Made by a program: the position numbers and the translations under genes. Positions 1-9,900 of a DNA stretch of 64,000 nucleotides are shown one piece after another. Source of the stretch: Woeseia sp034521225 (GTDB lineage Bacteria; Pseudomonadota; Gammaproteobacteria; Steroidobacterales; Woeseiaceae); assembly GCA_034521225.1 (NCBI GenBank), contig JAXHMR010000009.1, forward strand, positions 9,728-73,727, written 5' to 3'. The notes below the pieces were generated by a model. That model searched no databases. It was not told where the DNA came from and worked only from the letters and a program-made list of their open reading frames with translations. Numbering within the stretch: the stretch's first letter is position 1; each line of letters starts with the position of its first letter.

Positions 1-1062
1 CGAAAACAACGGCCCCGGCTGGAAGCCAGTCTGGAAGTCGTCGGCGTGCTTGCGCAGGCGCTCGGCGTCGACGTCGGCGGCAAGTTCCAGCCAGAAAAAG
101 TAGCCGCCCTGCGGCACCATCCAGCGCGCGCGATCGCGGACGTGTTCGCGTAACGCGCGGTCCATGGTCTCAACACGCGACAGGAACGTCCTGCGCAGCT
201 GCTTGATGAATTCGGTCAGCAGGCCAGATTCGATCAGGTGGCGCACCAGGTGTGAGGAATAATGGTTGAAACTACCACCGCTGTTGACCACGCCGCTGGC
301 AAGCAGCCTGTCCATGTGGCGTGCGTCCGTCTGTATCCAGCCGAGGCGCATGCCGGGCGCAAGAATCTTGGAGAACGATCCGAGCGAGACGACGTTGCCC
401 TGTTCCGCGTAGGTACCGAGGGCGGGAGGCGGCGGCTCGCCGAAGTACAGCATCTGATAGACCTCGTCGGCGGCGATCAGGAAGTCATGTTCGCGGCTCA
501 AAGCCACCAAACGTTCGCGGCGCTCGCGCGTCATCGTACGCCCGGTCGGGTTGTGGTAACTCGGGATCGTGTACATGAGGCTCGGGCGATGCTCCTTCAG
601 CGCGTTCTCGAGGTAATCAATGTCAAGACCTTCGTCGTCAACCGGGATACCGACGACGTTCAAGCCGTGATCGCGCAGGATCTGGAAGGCGAGAAAGTAG
701 CTCGGGTCTTCCACGAACACAGTGTCACCGGGCTGGGTGAAGCGATTGCACACGAAGTCGAGCGCCTGCGAATTGCCGGCTGTCAGAAACAGGTTACCAG
801 CGGGCGACGGCTGCCCGTACTCGGCCTCCAGCAGTTTGCTGACGGCGGCGAGGTAGCGCACGTCGCCCTGCTTCGGTCCGTAATTGAGCTCGAACGGCTG
901 CGCGACGGTGAAGAACAGCTCGCTGGCGGCGCGGATCAGGTCGACCGACAGCAAGTCCGCGGACGGCTGGCCCACACCGAAATTGATGAAACCGGGTTCC
1001 GGTGCATCGTCGAAGGTGACGACAGTGGCACTCGCCGACTCAGCTCGTGCTTGCTTACTCAT
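1..1062 (-). CDS. PLP-dependent class I/II aminotransferase (C-terminus beyond window edge)
   Basis: This fold-type I aminotransferase transfers an amino group between an amino acid and a 2-oxo acid using pyridoxal phosphate in the cytoplasm. The minus strand is open from an ATG at 1062 to the left edge, giving the first 354 residues. Visible are a GVGQPS N-terminal substrate loop (residues 29-34), the NPTG motif (171-174), a DEVY segment (199-202) and the Schiff-base lysine in SFSKILAPG (Lys232). The start is supported by a GAGGAG ribosome site about 10 bases upstream. It most resembles the 2-aminoadipate/MocR-like single-domain aminotransferases, but the substrate cannot be named. It lies 45 bases after the symporter gene on the same strand, which suggests co-transcription for amino-acid uptake and use. 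The end of the gene is outside the window. Confidence 0.88.
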   Translation of the reverse strand, partial: MSKQARAESASATVVTFDDAPEPGFINFGVGQPSADLLSVDLIRAASELFFTVAQPFELNYGPKQGDVRYLAAVSKLLEAEYGQPSPAGNLFLTAGNSQALDFVCNRFTQPGDTVFVEDPSYFLAFQILRDHGLNVVGIPVDDEGLDIDYLENALKEHRPSLMYTIPSYHNPTGRTMTRERRERLVALSREHDFLIAADEVYQMLYFGEPPPPALGTYAEQGNVVSLGSFSKILAPGMRLGWIQTDARHMDRLLASGVVNSGGSFNHYSSHLVRHLIESGLLTEFIKQLRRTFLSRVETMDRALREHVRDRARWMVPQGGYFFWLELAADVDAERLRKHADDFQTGFQPGPLFS

Positions 1063-1107
1063 GGTTTGCCGATCTCCTCGGGTACGTAGCATGTCGAACG
1101 ACGTTGT

Positions 1108-2532
1108 TCAGGGACCGGCTTCCGCCTCGGCGACACCTGACGATCGACGACGCGACAGGATCACGAACACTACTATTGACACCACCAGTCCCGGCCACAG
1201 CGGATCAATACCGAACAGGTTGCCACTGCCTTCCGGCAGGCCGAAGCGCCACAACAGCACGGTGCCGAGCGACAGGCAGATGCTCCAGAATGCCGCCGCC
1301 GGGTCCGCATGACGGCGCCAGAACAGTGCGACGACGGTCGGCAGGAACAGCGCCGCACCATTGATGGTAAAGCCCAGCTGCAGTACCGCGATTATGTCCT
1401 GCATCTTCCAGGCCATCAGCGCTGACAACAGGCCGAGCACAGTCGATGCCAGCATGCTGAGTCGCAACATGCTGCGCTCGCTGATGTCCGGTTGCAGGAA
1501 GCGCTGATGGATGTCACGCGTATAGTTGGCGGATGACGTCAATATGCTGATGTCCGCGCTGGACATCACAGCGGCCAGCACACCGACCAGTACCAGCCCT
1601 TTCAGGCCTACCGGAAAGGTTTCCAGTACGAATAGCGTCAGTATACCGCTGCTGTTTTCAGTGCCGGGAAAGAGCACGGCGGCTGCCATGCCAAGCCAGG
1701 TTGCGCCGATCGCGATTGGCAACATGAACACGACAGCCAGCAATGCGCCGTTGCGCGCGGCACTCGGGCTGCGCGCAGCAAACGAGCGTGAGTAGCTGTC
1801 CATGGCAACGAAAAAACTCAAGACTATCGAACCAGTCAGCGCCAGGATCTGGCCCGTGCCCCAGGCACCCAGATCGAAATAGGACGCGGGCAGCGCCATC
1901 TGCAGATCACTCCAGCTGCCGGCCTGCTGAATGGCAATCGGCATTCCTATGATTACGATGCCAGTAAATAACAGGATGAACTGCACCCAGTCCGTGTACG
2001 TAACCGCCAGATAGCCCCCGGTCGCCGTATAGAGAATAACTATTGCGCTGGCCAGCATCAGCGCATGGCTGTAGTCCCAGCCGAGCAATACTTGCAGGAT
2101 GGCGCCCGCGGCGACGAGCTGGCCCGCGGAGTAGGCGGTGAAGGCGAGAATCGTGGTAACGGTCGCAACGATGCGGGTGCGTCCGTCGTAATGCTCTTCG
2201 ATGAAGTCCGGATAAGTCAGGTAGCGCGATGCGTCGCCGAGGCGCTTTATGCGGGCCGCCAGCAACAGGCCGAACAACAAGCAGCCAATCGCCAGCGCCA
2301 TCACATACCAGATGGCCGTGACGCCCAGATCATATGCCCGCGCCGAAGACCCAACGATCGATGCGCCACCCACCCAGGACGCAAGCCACAGGCAGCCGAT
2401 GGTAAAGGGACCCATACGCCTGCCGGCAACAAAATAGTCGTCGACATCACGTTGCTGGTAGTTGGCGTAGAACCCCAGCCCAATAAGTATGGCCAGGTAG
2501 CCGAAAAGTATAGCGGTATCGATACCGCCCAC
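1108..2532 (-). CDS. Sodium:solute symporter (SSS family)
   Basis: A 474-residue polytopic membrane protein of the sodium/solute symporter family (relatives of PutP and PanF), which would couple inward Na+ flow to uptake of an organic solute across the inner membrane. The N-terminal DDYFVAGRRMG motif near residue 31 is characteristic of the family (the F-AGR element after TM1), and about 13 hydrophobic segments follow. The start used is a GTG at 2532; the ribosome site there is weak, so a somewhat different start is possible. It precedes the aminotransferase gene on the same strand by 45 bases, so an amino acid or related compound is a reasonable but unproven substrate. No frameshift was seen. 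Confidence 0.88.
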   Translation of the reverse strand: MGGIDTAILFGYLAILIGLGFYANYQQRDVDDYFVAGRRMGPFTIGCLWLASWVGGASIVGSSARAYDLGVTAIWYVMALAIGCLLFGLLLAARIKRLGDASRYLTYPDFIEEHYDGRTRIVATVTTILAFTAYSAGQLVAAGAILQVLLGWDYSHALMLASAIVILYTATGGYLAVTYTDWVQFILLFTGIVIIGMPIAIQQAGSWSDLQMALPASYFDLGAWGTGQILALTGSIVLSFFVAMDSYSRSFAARSPSAARNGALLAVVFMLPIAIGATWLGMAAAVLFPGTENSSGILTLFVLETFPVGLKGLVLVGVLAAVMSSADISILTSSANYTRDIHQRFLQPDISERSMLRLSMLASTVLGLLSALMAWKMQDIIAVLQLGFTINGAALFLPTVVALFWRRHADPAAAFWSICLSLGTVLLWRFGLPEGSGNLFGIDPLWPGLVVSIVVFVILSRRRSSGVAEAEAGP

Positions 2533-2746
2533 GTCAGGACGCTCGTGCGCTGATGGGCAACGCCGCCCTTGGTAGCGTTGCCATAGGCCTGCACTTGCTC
2601 ATGATCCACCCCCCGGTCCGGCGCGGCAGCACCGGATCATGCTGACATAACACAGAATTGCGGCTAAAGCTTGTGCAATCTCGGCACCCTGAGGCAACGT
2701 AGCGCATCGGAGTCTTTTCCAGACTCTCCATAGCAAGCCACATTAA

Positions 2747-2938
2747 CCGTACCGGGCGACACCGGTTTCATCCACGAGCATTCCACCATATGAAGGGCGT
2801 TCAAAGTCCGCCGCGCGCCAGCTGCACATGCTGGACGAGCTGCTTACCTGGATGAAGAGTTTCGACGGTGTCTGGATCGCGACCTGCCGCGAAGTGGCTG
2901 CGCACATGAGCCGCACGCACGCGACAGCGCAGCAGTAG
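2747..2938 (+). pseudogene. Polysaccharide deacetylase C-terminal relic
   Basis: The plus strand is open for 64 codons from just after a stop at 2744 to the stop at 2936. Its second half reads like the last helix and strand of PuuE/polysaccharide deacetylase proteins: a helix with MLDELLTWMKSFDGVW followed by ATCREVAAHM. There is no start codon with a ribosome site and no catalytic NodB domain upstream, so this is a detached C-terminal remnant. The assignment rests on motif resemblance only. The rest of 2939-3164 shows no convincing gene. Confidence 0.5.
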
Positions 2939-3164
2939 CGAGCCGCATTCACAGAAGGTGCAGGCGTCGCAGGGGACCGACGGCCCATTGAACCCAGGTA
3001 ACCCATGTCTCCGGTCAGGACCGTCGCTAAGTCGGGGGATCAATGCGCTGCTGGAAGATGCAGGCGGCTGAAGCGCCTTCGGACGGTTTTCATCATCGAA
3101 CGGCCTGCTACACTCGCCTCTGGCAGTCGAATTTGGACTGGCAAAGGAGCAGGGCCGTCACAGT

Positions 3165-3746
3165 ATGGACATCGGAGTCGATCAGCGCTGCCTCGGACCC
3201 GTGGATGTGGCGGCTATCCGCGAGCGGACCCTCGCTCAGGAGCCGGCCGCATGGACGGAACAGGCACTCCGGCAGCAGACATACGAGGTACACAAGGACA
3301 CTGAGTCGATCGTCATGCTGTTCTGCGAGGAAAGCTGGCCCGACGGTGAGATCTACCGCGAGGCGGGCTGGAACAGGCTGGCCGACGTGGCTCAGCCGGT
3401 TGTGGACCGCATCATCGCAGCAAACTACGAACCAGGCGGCATCGTACTGCGCGCTATGGCCGCGAAGCTGAAGGCCGGCGGGCGAATCAATCCGCATCGC
3501 GACAAGCTGCACTCTTTCCACATCGGGCACCGCGTCCATGTGCCGCTTACGACGAACCACGCCGTTCGCTTCACGATCGGCGGCAAGCCATACGCGTTCG
3601 AAGTCGGCAACGCGTACGAGATCAACAACCAGAGGGTCCACAGTGTCATGAATCTGGGCCGGGACGACCGCATCACGTTTATTTTCGATTACGTTCCCCC
3701 GCACCGGGTTCCGGAAAGTATTCAGACCGGGAAATCCATCGAATGA
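3165..3746 (+). CDS. Aspartyl/asparaginyl beta-hydroxylase-family dioxygenase
   Basis: A 193-residue Fe(II)/2-oxoglutarate-dependent oxygenase of the aspartyl/asparaginyl beta-hydroxylase (AspH) family, expected to hydroxylate the beta carbon of Asp or Asn in a protein or peptide. The iron ligands appear as the HRD of INPHRDKLHSF (around residue 110) and the distal His of NNQRVHSVMN (around residue 164), with an Arg downstream (RITFIF) placed to bind 2-oxoglutarate. The length is that of the compact bacterial single-domain form. Its stop overlaps the start of the TPR-sulfotransferase (ATGA at 3743-3746), so the two should be translated together, which suggests that both act on the same peptide target. 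No signal peptide is seen, so action in the cytoplasm is likely. Confidence 0.85.
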   Translation: MDIGVDQRCLGPVDVAAIRERTLAQEPAAWTEQALRQQTYEVHKDTESIVMLFCEESWPDGEIYREAGWNRLADVAQPVVDRIIAANYEPGGIVLRAMAAKLKAGGRINPHRDKLHSFHIGHRVHVPLTTNHAVRFTIGGKPYAFEVGNAYEINNQRVHSVMNLGRDDRITFIFDYVPPHRVPESIQTGKSIE

Positions 3747-5760
3747 GTACTGCTCTCAACGAGAAGTCCGCAAGCATCGAGCGCGGCCTGGAGTTCATCC
3801 GAAATAGTCGGCCGCTGCGCGCCGAAGAGGTGGCGCGGGACTACCTTGCGGAACATCCGGGCTGCGTTGATCACATTCGACTGCTTGCGACGGCCCTGAT
3901 GCGACAAAAGCGATTCGGCGAGGCCGAGGAGCAATTGCGCTTCGCGCTGACCTTGCGGCCGGATTTCCCGCAAATTCACGAAGACCTCGGCAGCGCGCTG
4001 GCGCTGCAATCCCGCTTCCAGGAGGCGATTCCCGAGTTCGAAAAAGCCATTCAGCTCCAGCCTGCGCTGCCCTTTGCGCGGCGCAAGCTCGCGCAGGCGC
4101 TTGCCGCCGTCGGGCGGAGGGACGAAGCCGAGCAGGAAATTGACGACTACATCGCCAGCGATCCCGAACGAACGGAAATCGCCCGGGTCATAGACCTGCA
4201 GCGTGACGAAAAGCACGAGGAAGCGATCGAACTCCTCCGCGATTTGCTGAAGCGAAACCCGGGGAGCGTCAATGCCATGCGCTACCTGGCATCTCGCTGT
4301 GGCGGGGACCGAAGAATCTCGAAGATGCCGAGGCCCTGTTGCGCCAGGCGACGCAGCTCGCACCGGACTATACGGGCGCCTGGATGATGCTTGGCGGCCT
4401 GCTCATGGAAATGAACAAATACCCGGCCGCGATCACGGCCTACGAGAAGGTCACGAAGCTCGAACCCCGCAACCCGCAGGCCTGGGCCAGCCTCGGCGGC
4501 GCCTACGGACGATCGATGTATCCGGAAAAGGCCGTGAAGGCTTACGAAACGGCCGTGGCGATCGACGACACGTCGCCGAACATTCTTGCGAGCTACGCAT
4601 GGGAGCTCAAGACCGTGGGTGACCAGGCCGGCGCCCTTAAAGCCTACCGGCGTGCGATCCGGGCCAGGCCGGGATTCGGCCCTGCCTACTGGAGCATGGC
4701 CAATCTAAAGACTTTCAAGTTTGAAAACAGCGAGGTCGAGACGATGCTGGAGCAGGTTGAGCGAGACGACCTGAGCACCGTCGAGGACGTGCATTTCCGT
4801 TTCGCAATCGGCAAGGCGATGGAAGACCGGAAAGACTATGACAAGGCCTGGCACTTCTATCACACCGGCAACCAGCGCCAACGTGCGACGGTGGAATACG
4901 ATCCCCTCCGCTTCGAGAAACGCCTCAGCGCCGTCAAGGAGGTCTTCACGAAAGAGCTGTTGACCCGGCGTACAGGCGCGGGCTTTGAGGCCCCCGACCC
5001 GATCTTTATCGTCGGCCTGCCGCGATCCGGCTCGACGCTCGTGGAACAGATCCTCGCAAGCCACAGCCAGGTCGAAGGGACGGCAGAACTGCCGATCCTG
5101 GGCAGGATAAGGGACTCGATCGGTCGCTACCGCATGGACGGGGTGAGCTACCCGGAGGCCGTGCGTGAATTGCGGGACAAAGATCTGCGCGGCTACGGCA
5201 AGCAGTTCATCGATGAAGCACACCGCTATCGTTCGACCGACAAGCCGTTCTTTACGGACAAGCTGCCGAACAATTTCGCGATGCTGGGCTTCGCGCGGCT
5301 GATCCTGCCCAATGCCAAATTCATCAATGCGCGACGGCATCCGTACGACTGCTGCCTCGGAAACTACAAGCAGCTTTTCGGCCAGGGCCAGAACTTCACC
5401 TACGATATGCTCGACCTCGCACACTACTACCAGCAATACCATGCAATGATGAAGCACTGGCACGAGGTCATGCCCGGCGAGGTGCTTGACGTTCACTACG
5501 AGGACACGGTCACCGATCTCGAAAGCCAGGTGCGCCGCATTCTCGAGCATTGCGGGCTGCCGTTCGAGGAGCAGTGTCTCCGGTATTACGAGACTGACCG
5601 GGCAGTCAAGACGGCAAGCTCAGAGCAGGTGCGCCAACCTATTTACACCAGCGCCCTGGGCAAATGGCGACGCTACGACAAGCATATCGGGATCTGGAAG
5701 GAACAGCTCGGTGCTATCGTGGACGAACTGCCCGATGTCGTGAAAAACGCCGGTGTCTGA
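3743..5760 (+). CDS. TPR-repeat sulfotransferase (one apparent frameshift)
   Basis: This gene encodes N-terminal tetratricopeptide repeats followed by a PAPS-dependent sulfotransferase domain, about 670 residues. It would transfer sulfate from PAPS to a hydroxyl group on a partner that may be held by the repeats. The repeats cover roughly residues 1-330. The sulfotransferase domain then shows the 5'-phosphosulfate loop GLPRSGSTLVEQ near 5015 and the 3'-phosphate-binding segment with RRHPYDCCLGNY near 5335. The reading frame changes once between about 4288 and 4310: the TPR helix ending in NAMRYLA continues as KNLEDAEALLRQATQ in the next frame. A single-base error or a real break is possible. 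It overlaps the hydroxylase gene upstream by four bases. This architecture is often annotated as a protein-modifying enzyme, but its substrate here is unknown. Confidence 0.83.
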
Positions 5761-5813
5761 TCGAAGGAGACAACGGCGTCAGAGTCCATTTGCAAAAACG
5801 CTGCCCTCTTTGT

Positions 5814-6740
5814 CTAATCGAAGGGCCAGCGCTCCAGCCCGTGGATCGCGTTGCGCACGTCCATGCTGAGGTTCACGAAACCCAGCTGCTCGTTGGCGGC
5901 AAGATCGTAGACCGTCACGGTCGAGGGGGATGATCCGCCCGCGACGAGCCGGTCGGACAGCACACAGAGACCGCGCGCGAAGCCGGGCCGCGCCAGCCCT
6001 TCCTCGAAGAACTCCATCCGTTGCAGTTTCCCGGCATCGTACTCCGGCACGCGCATGGCGCGGTCCTCGTGGCCCTCGCCGCGCCCGGTGTAGCGCAGCA
6101 CGTCCGCTTCCGTGTCGTTGAAGATGACGCCGTCACGGAACGGCCGGGCATTGTGCGTGCCCGTCGGCAGCTCCACGGCCATATTTACTTGCCGGCCGTT
6201 GAAATGCAGCATGCCACCGGTCCGCAACCCGGTGATGTACATGCCGTGCCGGTTGCAGAAAACGTTGTTGATGTGCAGCTTGTTGAGCGGCATCGGGCCC
6301 TCGCCCGACAGCGGATCGAAAGGGACGGGCCTGAACCTGAAGTTGGAGCGCTGGATGTGGATGGCCCAGTCGAACGTCTGCCTGTCGAGATCGAAGCGGA
6401 GGATGCTGTCGAAGCCAGTGGACGTCAGGTACAGCTTGCGCTCCCACATCGCGATTTCGTGACAGTGCTTGAGGAACGGACTTCGCCAGGAGCCGGCGGG
6501 CAGGAAATCCGGCGTATAAGCGAACAGTTCGTCGCTGGCGGCGATATAGACGATCTCGCGATCGATCGCGACACCGCGCAGGCCGCGGTCCGCACCGCGG
6601 CCCCGCCAGTCGATGTCCATCGTGTTCCAGTCGAGCGGCTGCCGTGCCGTCTGCGCCTCGAGATCGAGCACGTAAACGCCGCCGTGGCTCTCACCCTGCC
6701 GGCTGCCACGAACGACAGACGTTGCAATGAGCCTGGCTAT
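5814..6740 (-). CDS. Propeller-like protein of unknown function downstream of TonB receptor
   Basis: An uncharacterised protein of about 300 residues with repeated short beta-strand blades (for example IVYIAASDELFAY, KLYLTSTGFDSILRF, GMYITGLRTGGMLHF), resembling TIGR03032/DUF4915-type propeller proteins. The first in-frame start codon is a GTG at 6671, but family-like sequence (LIATSVVRGS, then HGGVYVLDL) continues upstream to at least 6738 with no ATG or GTG. The true start is therefore unclear: either it lies inside the end of the receptor gene or it has been lost to an indel. It follows the TonB receptor on the same strand and converges with the TPR-sulfotransferase, and such proteins recur beside TPR-sulfotransferases. 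The function is not known. Confidence 0.62.
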   Translation of the reverse strand: MARLIATSVVRGSRQGESHGGVYVLDLEAQTARQPLDWNTMDIDWRGRGADRGLRGVAIDREIVYIAASDELFAYTPDFLPAGSWRSPFLKHCHEIAMWERKLYLTSTGFDSILRFDLDRQTFDWAIHIQRSNFRFRPVPFDPLSGEGPMPLNKLHINNVFCNRHGMYITGLRTGGMLHFNGRQVNMAVELPTGTHNARPFRDGVIFNDTEADVLRYTGRGEGHEDRAMRVPEYDAGKLQRMEFFEEGLARPGFARGLCVLSDRLVAGGSSPSTVTVYDLAANEQLGFVNLSMDVRNAIHGLERWPFD

Positions 6741-9246
6741 AGGCCGCCGAATCCCTTCTTGAGCGTCAGCCAGACGGTGCGCGGCCGATGCTGCGCGCGC
6801 TGCCGCTGGTAGCGGTCACTGCCGAACGTGTCGGCGCTGCTGCCTTCGCCGGTCCAGATGTAGGTGAAGCCGTCCTGGTTGAACAGGTTGTTGACGGTCA
6901 CCGTGATATCCAGCTGATTCTGAAGCCTCAGCCCCGTCGAGAAATTGCTGATCGTCATGCTCGGTGCGAGACCGTCGAGATCGTTTTCCCGGATATGACG
7001 AATGCCCGCCCAGGACTCGTCCTGGTAGGCGAAGTCGTAGTAAAACCACAGGTCGCCGCCGAGCACGTTCGGTACTGTGTAGTTGACGCTGGCCCAGGCC
7101 TTGAGGTCGGGCGCGTTCGGCATGGTCATGCCCGCCACGATCCTGCGCTCCGTGGTCTCGTCGACGCAACCGAGGTTGACGTCGCCGTCGAAATTGGCGC
7201 AGAAATCGTCCTGGAACTCGCTGTCGAAGAAGCCGAGATTCGCCGAAAACGTCAGGTTATCGATCGGCGTGGCAGACATGGACATCTCGAGGCCGCGTGA
7301 CTCAGCTTCGCCGGCGTTGACCGTGCCCTCGACCCACCAGACATCGCCGCCGACGCCCTGCATGTAATCTTCCCAGACCATCAGGAACGCGCTGGCGTTG
7401 AGGGTCAGGCGGCCGCCGAAGAACTGGCTTTTCGTGCCGACCTCGTAGTTGTTCAGGAAATCGCCGTTATAGACCTGCGGGACCACACCCGAGGCCGCGG
7501 CGCGCTGGCTGTTCGCACCGCCGACTCTGAATCCCTGGCTGTACAATCCGTACACCATGACGTCGTCGGAAATGTCGTACCGCAGGCCGGCCTTGTAAAT
7601 CGTGTCGCTGTCGCTGCCGTCGGAACGGAAGGAACCGTCGCCACCGTCGCCGCGCGCACCAAACGGAACGAGACCCGCCGGATACAGGTTCAGCTCGAAA
7701 CGACTGGCGGTCCACCTCGGCCCACCGCAAACCGCCGAAGATCGTCAGGTTATCCGTCAGGTCGTAGTCGATCTCGCCGAACACGGCAGTGCGCTTTTCA
7801 TTTTGCGTATAGTCCCATTCCCACGACCGGTTGGTAACCGGCAGCGGGTACTCTATGTTCGGGTTCGGCATGTAGTTGTTATAGTAATTCGAGCTGACGC
7901 CGTAGTAGTACGCGTAGTAATTGGCGTAGTAGAACATCGTCGTGTTCTCAAGGCCCGGAACCGCGGAACCATAGAACCAGTCGTTGGTGAAGTCCTCGTG
8001 GTAGGCGCCCGCCACCCATTTCAGCTTGCCGTCGCCTTTCGATACGAGCCGCGCCTCGAACGCGTCGCGTTCCTGGAACTGGTCGTCTGAAGATGTAGCT
8101 CGGGTAGAAGTCGGCGACGTACATGCAGTAGAAATACGATCCGTAATACGGGCAGTAGTTGCCGTAGTAGTAATCCCGGGACTGGCTGTACGTCATGTTG
8201 TCGTATTCGTAGACGATGTCGCGCTCGAAGCGGGTCGCCGTCAGTGACAGGTCGGCGAAACCGAGGTCGCCGTTCAGCGTGATCGATGCCGAGGTCCAGT
8301 CGTCGTCGCGGAACTCTTCGTGAAAGCGGGTAACCTGGTAGTCGTCCAGCGCGGCATCCGAATCCCAGGCACCCGGTGCCGAGGATCCTCGCCGGCTGAA
8401 GTGATCAAGGGTCGACCACTTGTCGCTGATGTTCCACTGCACGTGTATCCGGCCGCCGTCGACGTCAAACTCGTTATGATCCTTCTCGACGAGGTCGGCG
8501 TTGTCGTAATTGCCGGTAAAGCTCGTACCGAAGACGTTGTCGACATAGCCGCCGTCGTGCGACGTGTAGCCGACGAGACGCACTGCCAGCTTGTCCTCGA
8601 CGAGCGGGACGTTGACGACACCGCTGAGATCGTAGCTGTCGGCGCCGCCCGTCGTCGTACCGTAGCGGCCCTGCACGTAACCCTCGTAGCGATCGGTTCT
8701 GGGCTTGTTCGAAATGTAACGAATTGTGCCGGCCAGGGAACTCGAGCCAAACAGCGTGCCCTGCGGTCCGGGCAGGCTCTCGACGCGCTGGATGTCAATG
8801 TTGCGGAACCCGACCTGCTGCGCATTCGACGTCATCGGCTGTTCGTCGAGATAAACGGCAACGAGCGCCGGCCGCGTGTATTCGAACACCTCGGCCGAGA
8901 CGCCGCGCATCGTCAGCTGGTTCTGTCCCGGCTGCAGCGCCGTCAGGTGGACGCTGGGAAGCGCGCGCATCGTCGCTTCCAGGTCCATGGCGCCCATTTG
9001 CTCGAGCTGAATGCCGGACAGCACGTCAATGCTGTGCGGTACGTCCTGCAGGTTGAGTTCGCGCTTGGTCGCCGTAACGAGGATCTCTTCAATCTCGCCG
9101 GACTGTTGCCGCGACTCCTGAGCAAAGGCGGGGCCGGCCGGATGAAGGGCGGCGATGACTGCCGCGGCCAATGGCGTCATGGCGGCCGTGACGCCAAGAG
9201 TGCGCCGGAACTGTGACAAAGCACTGTACTTGCTCGACGTGCTCAT
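6737..9246 (-). CDS. TonB-dependent receptor with tyrosine-rich segments (two frameshifts)
   Basis: An outer-membrane beta-barrel that would import a ligand using TonB energy, about 835 residues. It has a signal peptide (hydrophobic stretch followed by GPAFAQE), then a TonB-box/plug start EIEEILVTATKRELNLQ, the plug motif MRGVSAEVFEY, and a C-terminal barrel with FNLFNQ-like NNLFNQDGFTYIW and terminal LKKGFGGL. The start ATG at 9246 follows GGGGGAG. The frame shifts near 8090 (DFYPSYIF continuing as DQFQERDAFEARL in another frame) and at the AAA run near 7698. Two loop regions are extremely tyrosine-rich: DYYYGNYCPYYGSYFY (about 8120-8175) and YYANYYAYYYG (about 7885-7945). The ligand is unknown. 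The neighbouring sulfotransferase and hydroxylase suggest that it or its ligand could be modified. Confidence 0.85.
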
Positions 9247-9328
9247 CTTTTACTCCCCCACTGTCTCTGAATCAGGTTCTCAATGTTCTCGCGGTGATTA
9301 ATCCGCGCTTTTTTCTTTGTTTGACATG

Positions 9329-9357
9329 ATTGTGGCACGGCTTGGAGATGCTTTCAA
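9329..9357 (-). promoter_or_regulatory. Candidate sigma70 promoter of the TonB receptor gene
   Basis: On the minus strand a TTGAAA hexamer (9352-9357) is followed after 17 bases by CACAAT (9329-9334), about 80 bases ahead of the receptor ATG. The spacing is ideal and the hexamers are fair matches. No experiment or comparison supports it. Confidence 0.3.
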
Positions 9358-9550
9358 CGCAGCGTGGACAAGCATCAGCTTCTGATTCTCAATCGCTGAA
9401 GAGCGAGCGCCGATCCTTCGGCCGACAGACCGCGTCATTGTTGGGCTGTGCTCAATCTTCATGCGCCCTACCCGTCTGCTGCGTTCACAGGTCGCAAGGT
9501 CGCTCGCCTGTCCAGTTACCGGTGGCAAGAGCGCTGCCGTGGTTTGTATC

Positions 9551-9592
9551 AGCTCCCGGTAGTGGCTTGAATACTAATTTGCACCCAACAGG
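9551..9592 (+). repeat. Dispersed extragenic repeat, copy A
   Basis: About 40 bases in the gap ahead of the nor operon match a second copy at 60616-60654: both carry GTGGC(C/T)TGAATA followed by AATT(C/T)GCACCC with the same spacing, roughly 80 percent identical by eye. In both places it sits in an intergenic gap upstream of a plus-strand operon, which suggests a REP-like extragenic element. The remainder of 9247-9774 shows no gene. Confidence 0.5.
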
Positions 9593-9774
9593 TACCAAAG
9601 CCCCGCGCCCACCTGACGAGGTACCACGGCGTGTTCGCGCGCTGGCGAGCCCCGACCGGGCAAAGATGTTGCCCCGGATCCGTGCCTGCATCTTTTGCAC
9701 CCGCACCATAATTGCGCAGCACAACCTTAATCGGCATCGGTAGCCGGCAGGTCGAGTGCCGGAGAAGCAATCGC

Positions 9775-9885
9775 ATGTACACATCGCTTAAAATCCTGAG
9801 CTACGTAGTGTTGTTCCTGATGGTCGCTGCAGCAGCCTATTCGTTCGGAATTTCGGTAGTTCACTGGTCCGGCATCAGCGTTTAA
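9775..9885 (+). CDS. 36-residue single-pass membrane peptide preceding norC
   Basis: A short gene of 36 codons with ATG at 9775 and TAA at 9883, preceded by a clear GGAGAA ribosome site eight bases upstream. The product is almost entirely one transmembrane helix (residues 8-30, with VVLFLMVAAAAY) ending in VHWSGISV. It ends 15 bases before the norC GTG, so it should be the first gene of the nor operon. The position suggests a small accessory subunit or assembly factor of the nitric oxide reductase, by analogy with tiny subunits of other heme-copper enzymes. I do not recognise the family. Confidence 0.6.
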   Translation: MYTSLKILSYVVLFLMVAAAAYSFGISVVHWSGISV

Positions 9886-9900
9886 CAGCGGAGCGATATT

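Noticed and set aside
8320..9216. Plus-strand open frame of 298 codons opposite the TonB receptor
   Set aside because: It is the antisense of a clearly conserved receptor, with no ribosome site and no recognisable domain.
9561..9585. Possible sigma54 promoter (TGGC ... TTGC) ahead of the nor operon
   Set aside because: The spacing between the two elements is about five bases too long for sigma54, and the same sequence recurs as a dispersed repeat.
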